DNA from: Adenophora triphylla var. japonica
Taxonomy: Eukaryota > Streptophyta > Magnoliopsida > Asterales > Campanulaceae
NCBI GenBank assembly: GCA_022495995.1
Contig: JAFEMH010002508.1
Span: forward strand, 108,501-172,500
Reading direction: 5' to 3'
Length of the DNA: 64,000 bases
Of this stretch, positions 62,578 to 64,000 are shown in pieces. How positions within the stretch are numbered: position 1 is the stretch's first letter; every line of letters begins with the position of its first letter. The notes under the pieces are model-generated. The model was given only the letters and a program-made list of their open reading frames with translations. It was not told the DNA's origin and searched no databases. The position numbers and the translations under genes were made by a program.

Positions 62578-64000
62578 TCAAGCCCATATTGCCATAACAG
62601 ACATGCCACCAGCTCCCAAAAGTACGGCAACGTAACATTTAAGTTGAAGCTTTATGCTACCTTGAAGCTTTGGACCCATGAAATCTGCTGCCAGAAGATC
62701 CACCAAGGCCATGTATATAAGAAGACCCGCAGATGAAGCGTTAAGTAGTCCAACTGTGATCAATGAACCAGGGCTATTCTCTTTGTACGTTTTCGACAAT
62801 GCTAACCCTAATGCGATTCCAAATGGAGTTGTTACGGAGAAGAAGAAAACCATGATTGCTTTTTTCATCATCTTGTACTCTGCCTGTTCATAGATAAAAT
62901 TTTCAAATAGAAAAAAAGTTATTTTCAAGGTAAAGTGCCATATCTTGTTGTACTGTACAACACTTTGATGCAATACTTGCTGGTAGAATTTTGGGATGGA
63001 AAGTGAGGTATATATACCTGGAGAATGCAACCACCAAGGCCCATTCCTTCAAACATTTGATGGAAACAAAGAGCAGCCACAAGTGGCTTAATAGTGCAGG
63101 TATTGTTTGAGGCTCCAAGAGAAAGTCCTATCACTATTGAATGTACAACAATTCCCAGCTCTAGTACCTGCAAAACTAATTTTATTTAATTAACCATGGT
63201 AGAAGAATGACTTTAAAAATAAATATAATGGTTAAAGTGAAAATCTGAGAAAGAAAGATTGCAAAGTGAACAATGACTTTACAAATTTAAAAAAGAGAAG
63301 TAAGTTTAGGAGAAAAAGAAAGATCTATTAGAATGAAGATAATGTATTATAATTGGCATCAGATGTCTTCATTTAGCTGATCAATATAACACTGCATCAC
63401 ACACACACATGTATTACTCCCTCCTTCCCCAAATAATCGTCAAACTTTCCTTTTTAATTCACCCCGAAATAAATATCGCGATTCAAATGTAACACTTTTC
63501 TTTTTAGTGCGATTTTGACATTAGTCAAACTAAATGAAGACATTCTATGTATATAACTAAATGAGAGTTAATCTACCCAAATTGATTATGCGAATATGTA
63601 TTGTCAAAATAAAGTCTTATACGTTATATAGGGAGGAACTTATATATTTTTAAGTAATTATTTTGTTATATCCGTCATATATGTAACAATTTTTTTTTAT
63701 TTTTTTATGTATCCTTGGTAAAAATTCAATTAGCCATTATAAACAAAGAAATTTACCATTGCCACAACGCGATACCGCAAGAGTTGAGATCCTTCTGGTA
63801 AGCCCTTCCCACCATGATGGTGTCCATGGAAATGTCCCACCGCCATCTCTTGGTCTCCGGTTCTATTATTCTCTCCCTCAGCTGTGATTGCAGCTGTATT
63901 TTTCTTACTATACATGCTAGTAGCCATTGAATCCACCATTAGTGTCCCAATGGCAGACAACATTGCAAGAAACCCCGAAAAAGGAAATTTGTGCCATGGG
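62578..64000 (-). CDS. ZIP-family metal transporter, 3' exons (partial)
   Basis: A plant ZIP (IRT/ZIP) divalent-metal transporter, running off the right edge. Exon pieces in coding order: 64000-63757, 63167-63018 and 62883-62578 (stop TGA at 62578-62580). All junctions have gt/ag. The first piece has [18 protein letters not shown] (membrane segment) then the cytosolic His-rich loop HFHGHHHG. The second carries the signature helix [18 protein letters not shown] and the metal-site [11 protein letters not shown]. The last has three further membrane helices and ends MAIWA, typical for the family. Reading frame is intact. It would move Zn, Fe or Mn into the cytosol across the plasma or an internal membrane; which metal cannot be told. 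It is transcribed towards the miR395 cluster, with about 1.2 kb between its stop and hairpin 5. Confidence 0.93.
63415..63560. mobile_element. MITE remnant in ZIP intron
   Basis: tactccctccttccccaaat with a following region like the MITE at 18217, but no right end. Lies in the 589-bp intron 63168-63756. Confidence 0.5.

Noticed and set aside
62433..62580. Extra coding sequence downstream of the ZIP stop
   Set aside because: The ZIP frame ends cleanly at MAIWA-stop, as family members do. The remainder is 3' UTR-like.

Overview
This is a repeat-dense, AT-rich stretch of a plant nuclear genome, very probably a eudicot. The evidence is a ZIP metal transporter gene with GT-AG introns, several copies of the plant-specific microRNA miR395, a plant-type RPL19 first exon, a plant dynamin-related (DRP1) fragment, and plant TE lineages (MULE with FAR1-type N-terminus, CACTA/tnp2, Ty1/copia with an initiator-Met tRNA PBS, an Athila-like Ty3/gypsy with a TGGCGCCGTTGCCGGGGA PBS, Helitrons, tRNA-derived SINEs, Stowaway-like MITEs). 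Only two kinds of apparently functional host gene are visible: a miR395 cluster and the 3' part of a ZIP gene at the right edge.

Layout. 0-5 kb: retroelement remnant and a decayed MULE transposase gene (minus) ending in an OTU protease-like domain. 5.0-15.9 kb: block A, a duplicated segment ending in a minus-strand copia element. 15.9-21.7 kb: left part of a CACTA element with a truncated tnp2 gene. 21.8-23.9 kb: a TIR element with ~190-bp ends. 23-26.7 kb: gypsy fragments, AT-rich satellite, MITEs. 26.8-28.2 kb: a divergent pair of miR395 hairpins. 28.2-31.9 kb: MITE-like element, SINE, Helitron. 32.0-60.5 kb: block B, the paralogue of block A, carrying another miR395 hairpin and the full copia element. 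That element is split by a 16.3-kb CACTA element, which itself contains a gypsy element; the gypsy contains a captured DRP1 fragment and a hAT element. 60.5-61.4 kb: two more miR395 hairpins. 61.4-62.2 kb: SINE and MITE. 62.6-64 kb: ZIP transporter 3' exons (minus), continuing off the window.

How it fits together. The five miR395 hairpins (27.04 -, 28.14 +, 34.68 -, 61.10 +, 61.31 +) look like one ancestral compact cluster, enlarged by nested insertions; without the copia element the third and fourth would lie under 1 kb apart. Two hairpins on opposite strands share a 22-bp promoter block at the same distance from a TATA box. Blocks A and B descend from a single copia insertion, because left LTRs share variants with left LTRs and right with right. 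Each block gives the empty site for insertions in the other, so the relative order of several TE events can be read directly. Block A appears to have lost its miR395 copy by a deletion at a 4-bp microhomology.
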